From contig NZ_CP107030.1 of NCBI RefSeq assembly GCF_027474825.1, positions 3,972,001-4,036,000 on the forward strand: 64,000 nucleotides of DNA. Direction: 5' to 3'. Position numbers and translations under genes: made by a program. Shown here one piece after another: positions 1-7,269 of this stretch. The notes beneath the pieces are model-generated. The model saw only the letters and a list, made by a program, of their open reading frames with translations, ran no database searches and was not told where the DNA came from. Numbering within the stretch: the first letter of the stretch is position 1; each line of letters opens with the position of its first letter. This DNA comes from Maribacter halichondriae. Its GTDB lineage: Bacteria > Bacteroidota > Bacteroidia > Flavobacteriales > Flavobacteriaceae.

Positions 1-78
1 GCGCATATAACAAAACTTGAGATATTAGGATAAAAGAGACCTAAATATCCATTTAACTTAATAATGAATAACTGACCC

Positions 79-950
79 ATGAGCGTTTTAGTGAATAAGG
101 ATTCCAAAATTATAGTGCAAGGTTTTACAGGCAGTGAAGGAACCTTCCATGCCGAGCAAATGATAGAATACGGAACGAATGTTGTAGGCGGAGTGACGCC
201 AGGCAAAGGTGGACAAGAACATTTAGGGAGACCAGTTTTCAATACCGTCGAGGAGGCGGTTGAAAAAGTAGGTGCCGACACAACGATTATTTTCGTGCCA
301 CCTGCTTTTGCCGCAGATGCGATCATGGAGGCCGCTGATGCTGGAATTAAAGTGATCATAACAATAACGGAAGGAATTCCCGTTGCCGATATGGTCAAGG
401 CTTCGAATTATATCAAGGATAGAAATTGTAGATTGATAGGTCCAAACTGTCCGGGTGTAATTACTCCCGGAGAAGCCAAGGTTGGGATCATGCCAGGCTT
501 TGTGTTCAAAAAAGGAAATGTTGGTATTGTTTCAAAGTCAGGTACTTTGACCTATGAGGCAGCCGATCAGGTGGTACGACAGGGTTTAGGAATCACTACT
601 GCCATTGGTATCGGAGGAGACCCGATTATAGGGACTACCACCAAAGAAGCCGTTGAATTATTGATAAATGACCCTGAAACGGAATGTGTGGTTATGATCG
701 GCGAAATCGGCGGTCAGTTAGAAGCCGATGCCGCAAAGTGGTACAAAGCCAGCGGAAGCAAAAGCCGGTGGTCGGATTTATCGCCGGAGAAACTGCACCT
801 GCGGGAAGAACTATGGGACATGCCGGAGCGATCGTAGGCGGAAGTGATGATACCGCCCAAGCCAAAAAGAAAATTATGCGAGAACATGGTATTCATGTGG
901 TGGATTCACCAGCTGAAATAGGAAAAAAAGTAAAAGAAGTCATGGGATAA
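79..950 (+). CDS. sucD: Succinyl-CoA synthetase (ADP-forming) alpha subunit, frameshifted
   Basis: Alpha subunit of the TCA-cycle enzyme that interconverts succinyl-CoA and succinate with substrate-level phosphorylation. The N-terminal CoA-binding Rossmann region carries [13 protein letters not shown] at about residues 15-27. The ligase domain follows, with the phosphohistidine motif GHAGAIVGG near the C-terminus. The frame is open from ATG 79 to about 763 and then shifts; the conserved C-terminus is in another frame ending at 950. Adding one A to the A run at 760-763 restores a 290-residue protein, the usual family length. Both halves are strongly conserved, so I read this as one gene with a homopolymer deletion, probably a sequence error. 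A rho-independent terminator follows directly. The beta subunit gene is not adjacent on this side, as is common in Bacteroidota. Confidence 0.93.
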
Positions 951-970
951 TACCCTGTTAAAACAATTGT

Positions 971-998
971 AAAATCCCGTATTCAGCGGGATTTTTTT
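971..998 (+). terminator. Rho-independent terminator after sucD
   Basis: A 9-bp perfect stem (AAAATCCCG / CGGGATTTT) with a 7-nt loop is followed by a T run. It starts 20 nt after the sucD stop and separates sucD from fabG. Confidence 0.85.
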
Positions 999-1020
999 AG
1001 CCATTAATTGAAACAAAACT

Positions 1021-1028
1021 TATATTTG
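1021..1028 (+). promoter_or_regulatory. Probable -7 promoter element for fabG
   Basis: TATATTTG matches the Bacteroidota -7 consensus TAnnTTTG and lies 26 nt before the fabG ATG, downstream of the sucD terminator. No TTTG -33 box is visible at the expected 17-23 nt spacing, so only the -7 element is supported. Confidence 0.45.
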
Positions 1029-1054
1029 AGGTAAAACCGACTAAAGACGAATCG

Positions 1055-1801
1055 ATGAAACTTCTAGAAGGACAAAATGTTATCATTACAGGAGCAAGTA
1101 GGGGTATAGGAATGGGCATAGCTCAAGTATTTGCAAACCATGGCGCAAATGTGGCATTTACCTATAGTTCGAGCGAGGCACCGGCCTTGGCCTTGGAAAA
1201 AGAGCTCACTGAAAAGGGAGTGAAAGCAAAGGCATATAAGAGTAATGCAGCGAGTTTCACGGATGCCGAAAAATTGGTCGAGCAAGTTTTAGAGGATTTT
1301 GGCGGAATCGATGTCTTGATTAACAACGCAGGTATCACCAAGGACAATTTGTTGATGCGTATGGCCGAAGAAGATTTTGATTCCGTAATCGAGATCAATC
1401 TAAAGTCTGTTTTTAATATGACCAAGGCGGTTCAGCGAACCATGCTAAAACAACGAAAAGGATCTATTATCAATATGAGCAGCGTGGTGGGGGTCAAGGG
1501 TAATGCCGGACAGACCAATTACGCGGCCTCGAAGGCCGGTATGATTGGGTTCACGAAATCGGTCGCTTTGGAACTGGGTTCAAGAAACATTCGTTGCAAT
1601 GCCATAGCCCCTGGATTCATCGAAACGGAAATGACTGCTAAATTAGACGAAAAGACCGTTCAAAGCTGGCGTGACGGTATTCCTTTGAAAAGAGGAGGTT
1701 CGCCCGAAGATATTGCCAATGCCTGCTTATTCTTTGCTTCTGATCTATCCAGTTACGTGACTGGGCAAGTTTTGAATGTTGATGGAGGAATGCTTACCTA
1801 A
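1055..1801 (+). CDS. fabG: 3-oxoacyl-[ACP] reductase, SDR family
   Basis: Short-chain dehydrogenase of 248 residues, the classical FabG size. FabG reduces 3-oxoacyl-ACP with NADPH in fatty acid elongation. Visible motifs are the cofactor glycine motif TGASRGIG (about residues 13-20), NNAG (about 90), the catalytic Ser in the NMSSVVG segment, and YAASKAG with the catalytic Tyr and Lys. The C-terminus ends VDGGM as in FabG. Because no acyl carrier protein or other fab gene is nearby, another SDR substrate cannot be excluded, but overall similarity is to FabG proper. It has its own -7 element and probably starts a new transcript that may continue into the vWA-type gene 71 nt downstream. Confidence 0.85.
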   Translation: MKLLEGQNVIITGASRGIGMGIAQVFANHGANVAFTYSSSEAPALALEKELTEKGVKAKAYKSNAASFTDAEKLVEQVLEDFGGIDVLINNAGITKDNLLMRMAEEDFDSVIEINLKSVFNMTKAVQRTMLKQRKGSIINMSSVVGVKGNAGQTNYAASKAGMIGFTKSVALELGSRNIRCNAIAPGFIETEMTAKLDEKTVQSWRDGIPLKRGGSPEDIANACLFFASDLSSYVTGQVLNVDGGMLT

Positions 1802-1872
1802 TACCGAGTTGTTCGCTAGTGGCATACAGATTAAAACATTACTCGGTCTACACTTAAATTGACAATACCTTT

Positions 1873-3900
1873 ATGGAAACCCGTACAATCCTACTTATCA
1901 TCGCTGCGGTAATCGTGGCCTTGGGGATTGTAATTTTTCAGTACTTTTACCGTACCAAAAAAAGAGGTAATCTCTCTGTCATACTTTCTTTTCTTAGGTT
2001 TATCGCGCTGTTCGGTCTGTTTTTACTCTTGATCAATCCGAAGTTTACGAGACAAACATATACCCTCGAAAAACCAAATCTGATTTTACTTTCCGATAAC
2101 TCCTCGTCCGTTGCAAAGGAGAAGGATGTTCTGTCGGACGTTACGAATTCATTAATGGCAAACAAAAGTATATCCGATCAGTTTGAGGTGGAGACCTATA
2201 GCTTTTCCAACATTCTCAAAAATTCGGATAGCTTGAGTTTTTCAGGGAGGAATACCAATATCACCGGAGCCCTTTCATCATTATATGATATTTATGCGAA
2301 TTCCAATACAGCGATAGTTCTGCTATCGGATGGAAATCAGACACTTGGCCAAGATTATGCATTTTACGAAAGAGATAATAAGATGCCGGTTTTCCCCGTG
2401 GTATTGGGCGATACCACTCAATATGAAGATGTGCGTATAGACCAGGTCAATGCGAACCGTTATGCTTTTTTGAAAAATAAGTTTCCAATTGAGATCTACG
2501 TTGCCTATAATGGGGAGCGCAATATCACGTCAAACGTATCTATTTCCATCGACGGAAAACAGGTTCATCAAGAGCGGGTTAACCTTTCGAACCAAAACAA
2601 TTCCAAAATTCTGAATACGTTGTTAGAGGCCAGTTCTGTAGGACCAAAATCGATTCAAGTAGTAGTTTCACAGGTGGATAATGAGCGAAATACGTTAAAC
2701 AATAAGAAAAATATCGCCGTTGAAGTCATCGATGAGAAAACCAATGTAGCCATTATTTCCGATATGTTGCATCCCGATATCGGTGCCCTCACAAAGGCCA
2801 TTGAAAGTAATGAGCAGCGATCGGTTTCGGTTTTGAACCCGAAAGTATCCGCAAAAGAATTGGATGATGTTGACCTTTTTATTTTATATCAACCCAATGC
2901 TTCTTTCAACGGGGTATACGATTACATTAAAAAAAGAAATGCCAATTCGTTCACAGTATGTGGCACACATACAGATTGGAATTTCTTGAGCAGGGTTCAA
3001 ACAAAATATGATTTCGAGGACAACGGAATCGTTCAAGAAGTTTCACCACAATTGAATTCAGGTTTTACGAAGTATGACATTTCAGAAATCTCTTTTCAGG
3101 CATACCCACCCCTCAATAGTGATGGTGGACTTGTTGGTAGTTATGGTGGATTGGATGTTTTGATGAATATGAAGATACGGGGAGCCGAAATGAGAAGCCC
3201 ACTAATGTTCGTGGCCCAGAATAATATCCAAAAAGAGGCTTTCGTTTTTGGTGAAAACCTTTGGAAATGGAGAATGCAAAGTTATCGCGAGCATCAGGAC
3301 TTCAAAAATTTTGATGATTTTGTTGGAAAGTTGGTACTGTATCTGTCCGACAACAAATCAAAGGAACGACTGCAACTTGATTACGAATCAATTTATGAAG
3401 GAAGTAACAGTGCCAAAATTTCAGCTAGCTATTTCGATGAAGCTTTTGTATTTGATTCCAATGCTAATCTTTCCATAAAACTAAAGGGAACCGATGATGA
3501 GGTTTCAAAAGAAATTCCCATGCTGTTAAAAGGAACTTATTACGAAGTAAATCTAGCTGGTCTTGAAGCGGGCAAGTACAATTTTACGGTAACTGAAAAA
3601 AGCGAGAACCGTTCGAAATCAGGAAGTTTTACCATTCTCGATTTTGACATTGAACAACAGTTTGCATCAAGTGAATACAAAAAATTGGGATTATTGGCGA
3701 ACAACACGGGGGGGACATTATTTTTCCCATCCCAGATAGACTCCCTGATTCAATTTGTAAAAAATGATGAGCGCTTTAGACCAATACAGCGAGGCGCTGA
3801 AAATGTCGTATCTTTAATCGATTTCCGATGGCTGTTGGGTATAATTACAGCTGCACTTGCCCTTGAATGGTTTATCAGAAAATATAACGGACTAATCTAA
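1873..3900 (+). CDS. Membrane-anchored vWA-like protein
   Basis: A 675-residue protein with two N-terminal transmembrane segments (about residues 5-25 and 36-56), a large soluble region, and a last transmembrane segment near the C-terminus (WLLGIITAALALEWFI). Residues 70-80 contain LSDNSSSV, a DxSxS-like start of a von Willebrand A metal-ion site, followed by a typical vWA strand ending in LLSDGNQT. The middle (about 190-290) looks like an Ig/CARDB-like region. This layout is known from Bacteroidota proteins related to BatA/BatB and N-terminally anchored vWA proteins; the specific function is unknown. The SPFH protein gene starts 13 nt downstream, so the two are probably cotranscribed and may act together at the inner membrane. 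Confidence 0.65.
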   Translation: METRTILLIIAAVIVALGIVIFQYFYRTKKRGNLSVILSFLRFIALFGLFLLLINPKFTRQTYTLEKPNLILLSDNSSSVAKEKDVLSDVTNSLMANKSISDQFEVETYSFSNILKNSDSLSFSGRNTNITGALSSLYDIYANSNTAIVLLSDGNQTLGQDYAFYERDNKMPVFPVVLGDTTQYEDVRIDQVNANRYAFLKNKFPIEIYVAYNGERNITSNVSISIDGKQVHQERVNLSNQNNSKILNTLLEASSVGPKSIQVVVSQVDNERNTLNNKKNIAVEVIDEKTNVAIISDMLHPDIGALTKAIESNEQRSVSVLNPKVSAKELDDVDLFILYQPNASFNGVYDYIKKRNANSFTVCGTHTDWNFLSRVQTKYDFEDNGIVQEVSPQLNSGFTKYDISEISFQAYPPLNSDGGLVGSYGGLDVLMNMKIRGAEMRSPLMFVAQNNIQKEAFVFGENLWKWRMQSYREHQDFKNFDDFVGKLVLYLSDNKSKERLQLDYESIYEGSNSAKISASYFDEAFVFDSNANLSIKLKGTDDEVSKEIPMLLKGTYYEVNLAGLEAGKYNFTVTEKSENRSKSGSFTILDFDIEQQFASSEYKKLGLLANNTGGTLFFPSQIDSLIQFVKNDERFRPIQRGAENVVSLIDFRWLLGIITAALALEWFIRKYNGLI

Positions 3901-3913
3901 AACACTATACAAA

Positions 3914-4729
3914 ATGGACAAATTACCAAAAATTGCATTACCAGTGATATTCGTATTGATCGCGCTGGTTATTTTAATATCTAAATCCGCTGTCACCATT
4001 GGATCGGGTGAAGCGGGCGTACTTTATAAGACCTTTGGAGGCGGTGTCGTGACCGACGAACCACCTATGGGAGAAGGCTTTCATATTGTGGCACCATGGA
4101 ACAAGGTTTTTATTTACGAAGTACGTCAGCAAGAAGTATTTGAGAAAATGCAAGTATTGTCATCCAACGGCTTGGAGATTAAATTAGACGCTTCCGCATG
4201 GTTCGAACCAAAACGGGAATTTCTGGGAAAATTGCATCAAGAGAAGGGCACTGAATATATTCAACGAGTGTTGCTACCCACAATTCGTTCCGCTGCTCGA
4301 AGCGTTGTTGGCCGGTATACCCCAGAACAATTATATTCAAGTAAGAGAGATGCGATTCAAGCTGAGATTTTCGAGGAAACCAAAAAAATTGTGGATGGCC
4401 AATATATTCAACTGAACGAAGTATTGGTGCGAGATGTTACCTTGCCCGCAACCATTAAGGAGGCTATAGAACGTAAGTTGAAACAGGAACAGGAATCATT
4501 GGAATACGAATTTCGCCTTGTCACCGCACAAAAGGAAGCTGAAAAAGTTACTATCGAGGCACAAGGTAAGGCCGACGCGAATAGAATTTTAAGCGCGTCC
4601 TTGACCGATAAAATTCTTCAAGACAAAGGCATCGACGCCACCTTGGAGCTATCGAAATCTCCTAATGCTAAAGTCGTTATCGTAGGAGGTGGAGAAGCTG
4701 GTCTACCTCTTATTTTGGGCAATAACTAA
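3914..4729 (+). CDS. Prohibitin-family SPFH/Band 7 protein
   Basis: A 271-residue protein with an N-terminal membrane anchor (about residues 8-25), an SPFH domain (about 28-190), and a Glu/Lys/Gln-rich coiled coil (about 170-225) that includes a KQEQESLEYEFRL segment. The domain start GSGEAGVLYKTFGGG is typical of the prohibitin branch rather than HflK/HflC or flotillin. Prohibitin-like proteins form large ring assemblies at the inner membrane and affect protease activity and membrane organisation in better-studied systems. No protease gene is adjacent here. It follows the vWA-like membrane protein by 13 nt and is followed by the his leader region, so it is the last gene of its operon. Confidence 0.85.
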   Translation: MDKLPKIALPVIFVLIALVILISKSAVTIGSGEAGVLYKTFGGGVVTDEPPMGEGFHIVAPWNKVFIYEVRQQEVFEKMQVLSSNGLEIKLDASAWFEPKREFLGKLHQEKGTEYIQRVLLPTIRSAARSVVGRYTPEQLYSSKRDAIQAEIFEETKKIVDGQYIQLNEVLVRDVTLPATIKEAIERKLKQEQESLEYEFRLVTAQKEAEKVTIEAQGKADANRILSASLTDKILQDKGIDATLELSKSPNAKVVIVGGGEAGLPLILGNN

Positions 4730-4783
4730 TCCCTATCAGGTCGAGCATAGTTCAGACCTATCTATAAAAAGAGATATTTAGCT

Positions 4784-4813
4784 TTTGAGAATTGAAAATA
4801 AGTTTTACATTTA
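4784..4813 (+). promoter_or_regulatory. Probable promoter of the histidine operon
   Basis: TTTG at 4784-4787 and TACATTTA at 4806-4813 are separated by 18 nt, close to the Bacteroidota pattern TTTG-N19-TAnnTTTG (last base A instead of G). A start site about 5-7 nt after the -7 box would fall within a few bases of the leader peptide ATG at 4821, making the leader nearly leaderless. The start site is inferred. Confidence 0.5.
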
Positions 4814-4820
4814 CACCATA

Positions 4821-4874
4821 ATGAGAAAGAACAATACACATCATCATTTTTACCACTGCGCTCAAGCGAGGTAA
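4821..4874 (+). CDS. hisL: Histidine operon leader peptide (attenuator)
   Basis: A 17-codon ORF, ATG to TAA, encoding MRKNNTHHHFYHCAQAR. It has three consecutive CAT codons and a CAC within six codons, i.e. four His codons in 17. It lies about 160 nt before hisG and is followed by alternative RNA hairpins, as in classical transcription attenuation. When charged His-tRNA is scarce, a ribosome would stall on the His codons and change folding of the downstream RNA. This reading rests on the codon run, the hairpins and the position before hisG; no experimental evidence is available here. Confidence 0.85.
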   Translation: MRKNNTHHHFYHCAQAR

Positions 4875-4917
4875 AAATGTATTGTAGTATTACAACATAA
4901 TTTACGACCCGTTTGAG
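4861..4917 (+). promoter_or_regulatory. Predicted antiterminator of the his attenuator
   Basis: CTCAAGCG (4861-4868), inside the last codons of hisL, can pair over 8 bp (one G-U) with CGTTTGAG (4910-4917). The latter contains most of the 5' arm of the terminator, so the two structures exclude each other. A small hairpin (TTGTA / TACAA, 4882-4895) lies between the arms and would bring them together. A ribosome stalled on the His codons leaves 4861-4868 free; one that reaches the stop codon covers it and lets the terminator form. Confidence 0.7.
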
Positions 4918-4936
4918 AAATCAAGCGGGTTTTTTA
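4907..4936 (+). terminator. Attenuator terminator of the his operon
   Basis: A 10-bp stem, ACCCGTTTGA (4907-4916) with TCAAGCGGGT (4921-4930), has one G-T pair, a GAAA tetraloop and a T run. It lies between hisL and hisG. The 3' arm TCAAGCG repeats the sequence at 4862-4868 of the leader, as expected for competing arms. Confidence 0.85.
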
Positions 4937-4950
4937 ATTAGTATGTTTAC

Positions 4951-5018
4951 TGTCATTCCCACGAAGGTGGGAATCTGTTGAAAATTATTATGAGATTTCC
5001 CTCTTCAGGGAAATGACA
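4951..5018 (+). repeat. Palindromic intergenic repeat with a dRS3-like core
   Basis: The outer ends TGTCATTCCC and GGGAAATGACA are imperfect inverted repeats. Inside are a 20-bp ATTCCC-N8-GGGAAT palindrome (4955-4974), the form of the neisserial dRS3 repeat, and a second hairpin (TTTCCC..GGGAAA, 4996-5013). The element sits between the attenuator terminator and hisG. It resembles a small non-coding mobile repeat. Confidence 0.7.
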
Positions 5019-5032
5019 ATAAAATTAGTTTT

Positions 5033-5887
5033 ATGAAAATAAGAATAGCCATACAGAAGTCCGGGAGGCTCAATGAAGATTCGCTCAAAATCTTAAAAGA
5101 TTGCGGCATCTCCATCGACAATGGAAAAGATCAGTTGAAAGCCAATTCCAGAAACTTTCCACTGGAAGTCTTTTACCTCCGTAACGGCGATATTCCACAA
5201 TACCTGAGAGATGGCGTAGTTGATATTGCCATTATTGGCGAAAATGTTTTGATAGAGAAAGGAGAAGATATCGAAGTTGCGGAAAAGTTAGGCTTTTCAA
5301 AATGTAAAGTTTCGTTAGCCGTGCCGAAGTCAGTAAAATATGATTCGGTCAAAGATTTTGAAGGAAAACGTATTGCAACAAGTTATCCGAATACGGTGCG
5401 GAACTATTTGGAGAAAAAAGGAGTTAAGGCAGATTTGCACATCATTAGCGGTTCAGTAGAGATTGCTCCTAATATTGGTCTGGCCGATGCCATTTGTGAT
5501 ATCGTTTCCAGCGGAAGTACCCTTTTTAAAAATAACCTGAAGGAAGTCGAGGTCATGTTGAAGAGTGAGGCGGTCTTGGCCGTTTCCCCAAAAATATCCG
5601 AAGAAAGAAGGGCAGTACTAAAGAAAATACAGTTTAGGATAAAGTCCGTGTTACAGGCGCGACAATCAAAATATGTGTTGATGAACGCCCCAAATGACAA
5701 ATTGGACGCGATTCTTGAATTGTTGCCGGGAATGCGCAGTCCCACAGTGTTGCCACTGGCCGAAGAAGGTTGGAGTTCGGTACACACTGTAATCAATCAG
5801 GACAAATTTTGGGAGGTCATAGACGAGTTAAAACAAGCAGGGGCTGAAGGTATTTTAGTATGCCCAATTGAGAAAATGGTACTCTAA
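5033..5887 (+). CDS. hisG: ATP phosphoribosyltransferase, long form
   Basis: First, committed step of histidine synthesis: ATP + PRPP to N1-phosphoribosyl-ATP. At 284 residues it is the long, HisZ-independent form with a C-terminal regulatory ACT-like domain (about residues 205-284) that normally mediates histidine feedback inhibition. The N-terminus MKIRIAIQKSGRLNEDS and the PRPP-binding segment around ISGSVEIAPNIGLADAICD (about 138-156) are typical. ATG 5033 follows the palindromic repeat by 14 nt. It is the first structural gene behind the attenuator. hisD follows after 52 nt, a gap that contains another dRS3-like palindrome. Confidence 0.96.
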   Translation: MKIRIAIQKSGRLNEDSLKILKDCGISIDNGKDQLKANSRNFPLEVFYLRNGDIPQYLRDGVVDIAIIGENVLIEKGEDIEVAEKLGFSKCKVSLAVPKSVKYDSVKDFEGKRIATSYPNTVRNYLEKKGVKADLHIISGSVEIAPNIGLADAICDIVSSGSTLFKNNLKEVEVMLKSEAVLAVSPKISEERRAVLKKIQFRIKSVLQARQSKYVLMNAPNDKLDAILELLPGMRSPTVLPLAEEGWSSVHTVINQDKFWEVIDELKQAGAEGILVCPIEKMVL

Positions 5888-5900
5888 CTAATTTCTTGTC

Positions 5901-5920
5901 ATTCCCGCGTAGGCGGGAAT
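5901..5920 (+). repeat. dRS3-like palindrome between hisG and hisD
   Basis: A 20-bp ATTCCC-N8-GGGAAT palindrome with the same outer arms as 4955-4974 but a different centre. It is preceded by the same TGTC flank as the copy before hisG. Confidence 0.7.
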
Positions 5921-5939
5921 CTATATTAAAGTACTGATA

Positions 5940-7223
5940 ATGAACAAAATATACAATCCTAAACGTGAAGACTGGCAGTCCGTTTTAAAACGGTCCACCC
6001 GAACCGTAGCCGATATTGAAGTGATAGTGGATGGCATTTTCGACGAGGTAATGAAAGGTGGCGATAGTGTCTTGAAAAAGTATACCGAAAAGTTCGATGG
6101 TATTTTGTTAGATGACTTGTTGGTTTCAAAATCTGAAGTTGAAGATGCCAAAAAAGGGGTTTCAAATGAATTGAAGAAAGCCATTCAATTGGCAAAAAGT
6201 AATATTGAAAAATTCCATATCGCCCAAAAAACAGATATTGTTGAAGTTGAGACTGTAAACGGGGTTCGATGTTGGCAAGAAAAACGACCGATTCAAAAAG
6301 TAGGGCTTTATATTCCCGGTGGAACGGCACCTTTATTTTCGACAATTTTAATGTTGGCGATTCCTGCAAAGATTGCCGGCTGCGATGAAATCATTATCTG
6401 CACGCCGCCGTACGATGAGGGGAAAATACATCCCGCTATATTATATACCGCATACCTATGCGGGGTGACCAAAATATTCAAGGTCGGTGGCATACAGGCC
6501 ATTGGAGCGATGACTTTCGGCACTGAGAGCATTCCTCAGGTATATAAAATATTCGGTCCGGGCAACCAGTATGTTACGGTTGCAAAACAGATAGCGACAA
6601 AGCATGGAGTGGCCATTGATATGCCCGCTGGCCCCAGCGAATTATTGGTCGTGGCGGATGATAGCGCAAATGCCAGTTTTGTGGCCTCTGATTTGTTGAG
6701 CCAAGCCGAACACGGCACTGATAGTCAGGTAATTTTAGTCTCGACATCCAAGGAAATGATAGATGCTGTAGAAACTCAGGTAGAAAATCAACTTAAAGAA
6801 TTGCCGCGCAAAGAAATCGCGGAAAAGGCCATAGCCAATAGTAAATTAATCTATGTAGACGATGATGAGACAGCAATTGATCTAATCAACGAATACGGTC
6901 CGGAACACTATATCATCTGTGTCGAAAATGAGGATTTTTTTATAAATAATACCATGAACGCAGGTTCCGTATTTATAGGCAATTACACTCCTGAAAGCGC
7001 TGGTGATTATGCTTCGGGCACGAATCATACACTTCCGACCAATGGATATGCAAAACAGTACAGTGGCGTAAACCTTGATAGTTTTTTGAAAAGTATGACG
7101 TTTCAGAAAATTACCGAACAAGGCATTCAAGAAATTGGCCCTGCCATTGAATTAATGGCCGAGGCAGAAGGTTTGCAAGCCCATAAAAATGCAGTGACAC
7201 TTAGATTGAATAGTATAAAATAA
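5940..7223 (+). CDS. hisD: Histidinol dehydrogenase
   Basis: Zn-dependent enzyme that makes the last two oxidations, L-histidinol to L-histidine, with 2 NAD+. It is 427 residues, the normal size. Visible family signatures are GPGNQYVTVAK, MPAGPSELLVVADD, LLSQAEHGTDSQ (with the Gln and His zinc ligands), the GPEHY segment with a catalytic Glu-His, GDYASGTNHTLPT (zinc-ligand Asp), and a late His in GLQAHKNAVTLR. It lies second in the operon. It is intact, unlike hisB and hisH. Confidence 0.96.
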   Translation: MNKIYNPKREDWQSVLKRSTRTVADIEVIVDGIFDEVMKGGDSVLKKYTEKFDGILLDDLLVSKSEVEDAKKGVSNELKKAIQLAKSNIEKFHIAQKTDIVEVETVNGVRCWQEKRPIQKVGLYIPGGTAPLFSTILMLAIPAKIAGCDEIIICTPPYDEGKIHPAILYTAYLCGVTKIFKVGGIQAIGAMTFGTESIPQVYKIFGPGNQYVTVAKQIATKHGVAIDMPAGPSELLVVADDSANASFVASDLLSQAEHGTDSQVILVSTSKEMIDAVETQVENQLKELPRKEIAEKAIANSKLIYVDDDETAIDLINEYGPEHYIICVENEDFFINNTMNAGSVFIGNYTPESAGDYASGTNHTLPTNGYAKQYSGVNLDSFLKSMTFQKITEQGIQEIGPAIELMAEAEGLQAHKNAVTLRLNSIK

Positions 7224-7236
7224 AAACAAATTTGTT

Positions 7237-7266
7237 CCCTCTCCTTCGGAGAGGGCTAGGGAGAGG
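7237..7266 (+). repeat. CCCTCTCC/GGAGAGGG hairpin repeat between hisD and hisC
   Basis: A perfect 8-bp stem (7237-7244 with 7248-7255, loop TTC) is followed by CTAGGGAGAGG. This kind of CCCTCTCC..GGAGAGGG intergenic palindrome is common in many bacterial genomes. Its 3' end GGAGAGG lies 3 nt before the hisC ATG. Confidence 0.65.
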
Positions 7267-7269
7267 ACA

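Noticed and set aside
684-950. Separate short gene after sucD
   Set aside because: Its translation is the conserved C-terminus of SucD, including the phosphohistidine motif; one base in the A run restores a single 290-residue protein.
4951-5920. Phage integration site at the dRS3-like repeats
   Set aside because: Only the palindrome form matches; no phage genes or recombinase lie nearby.
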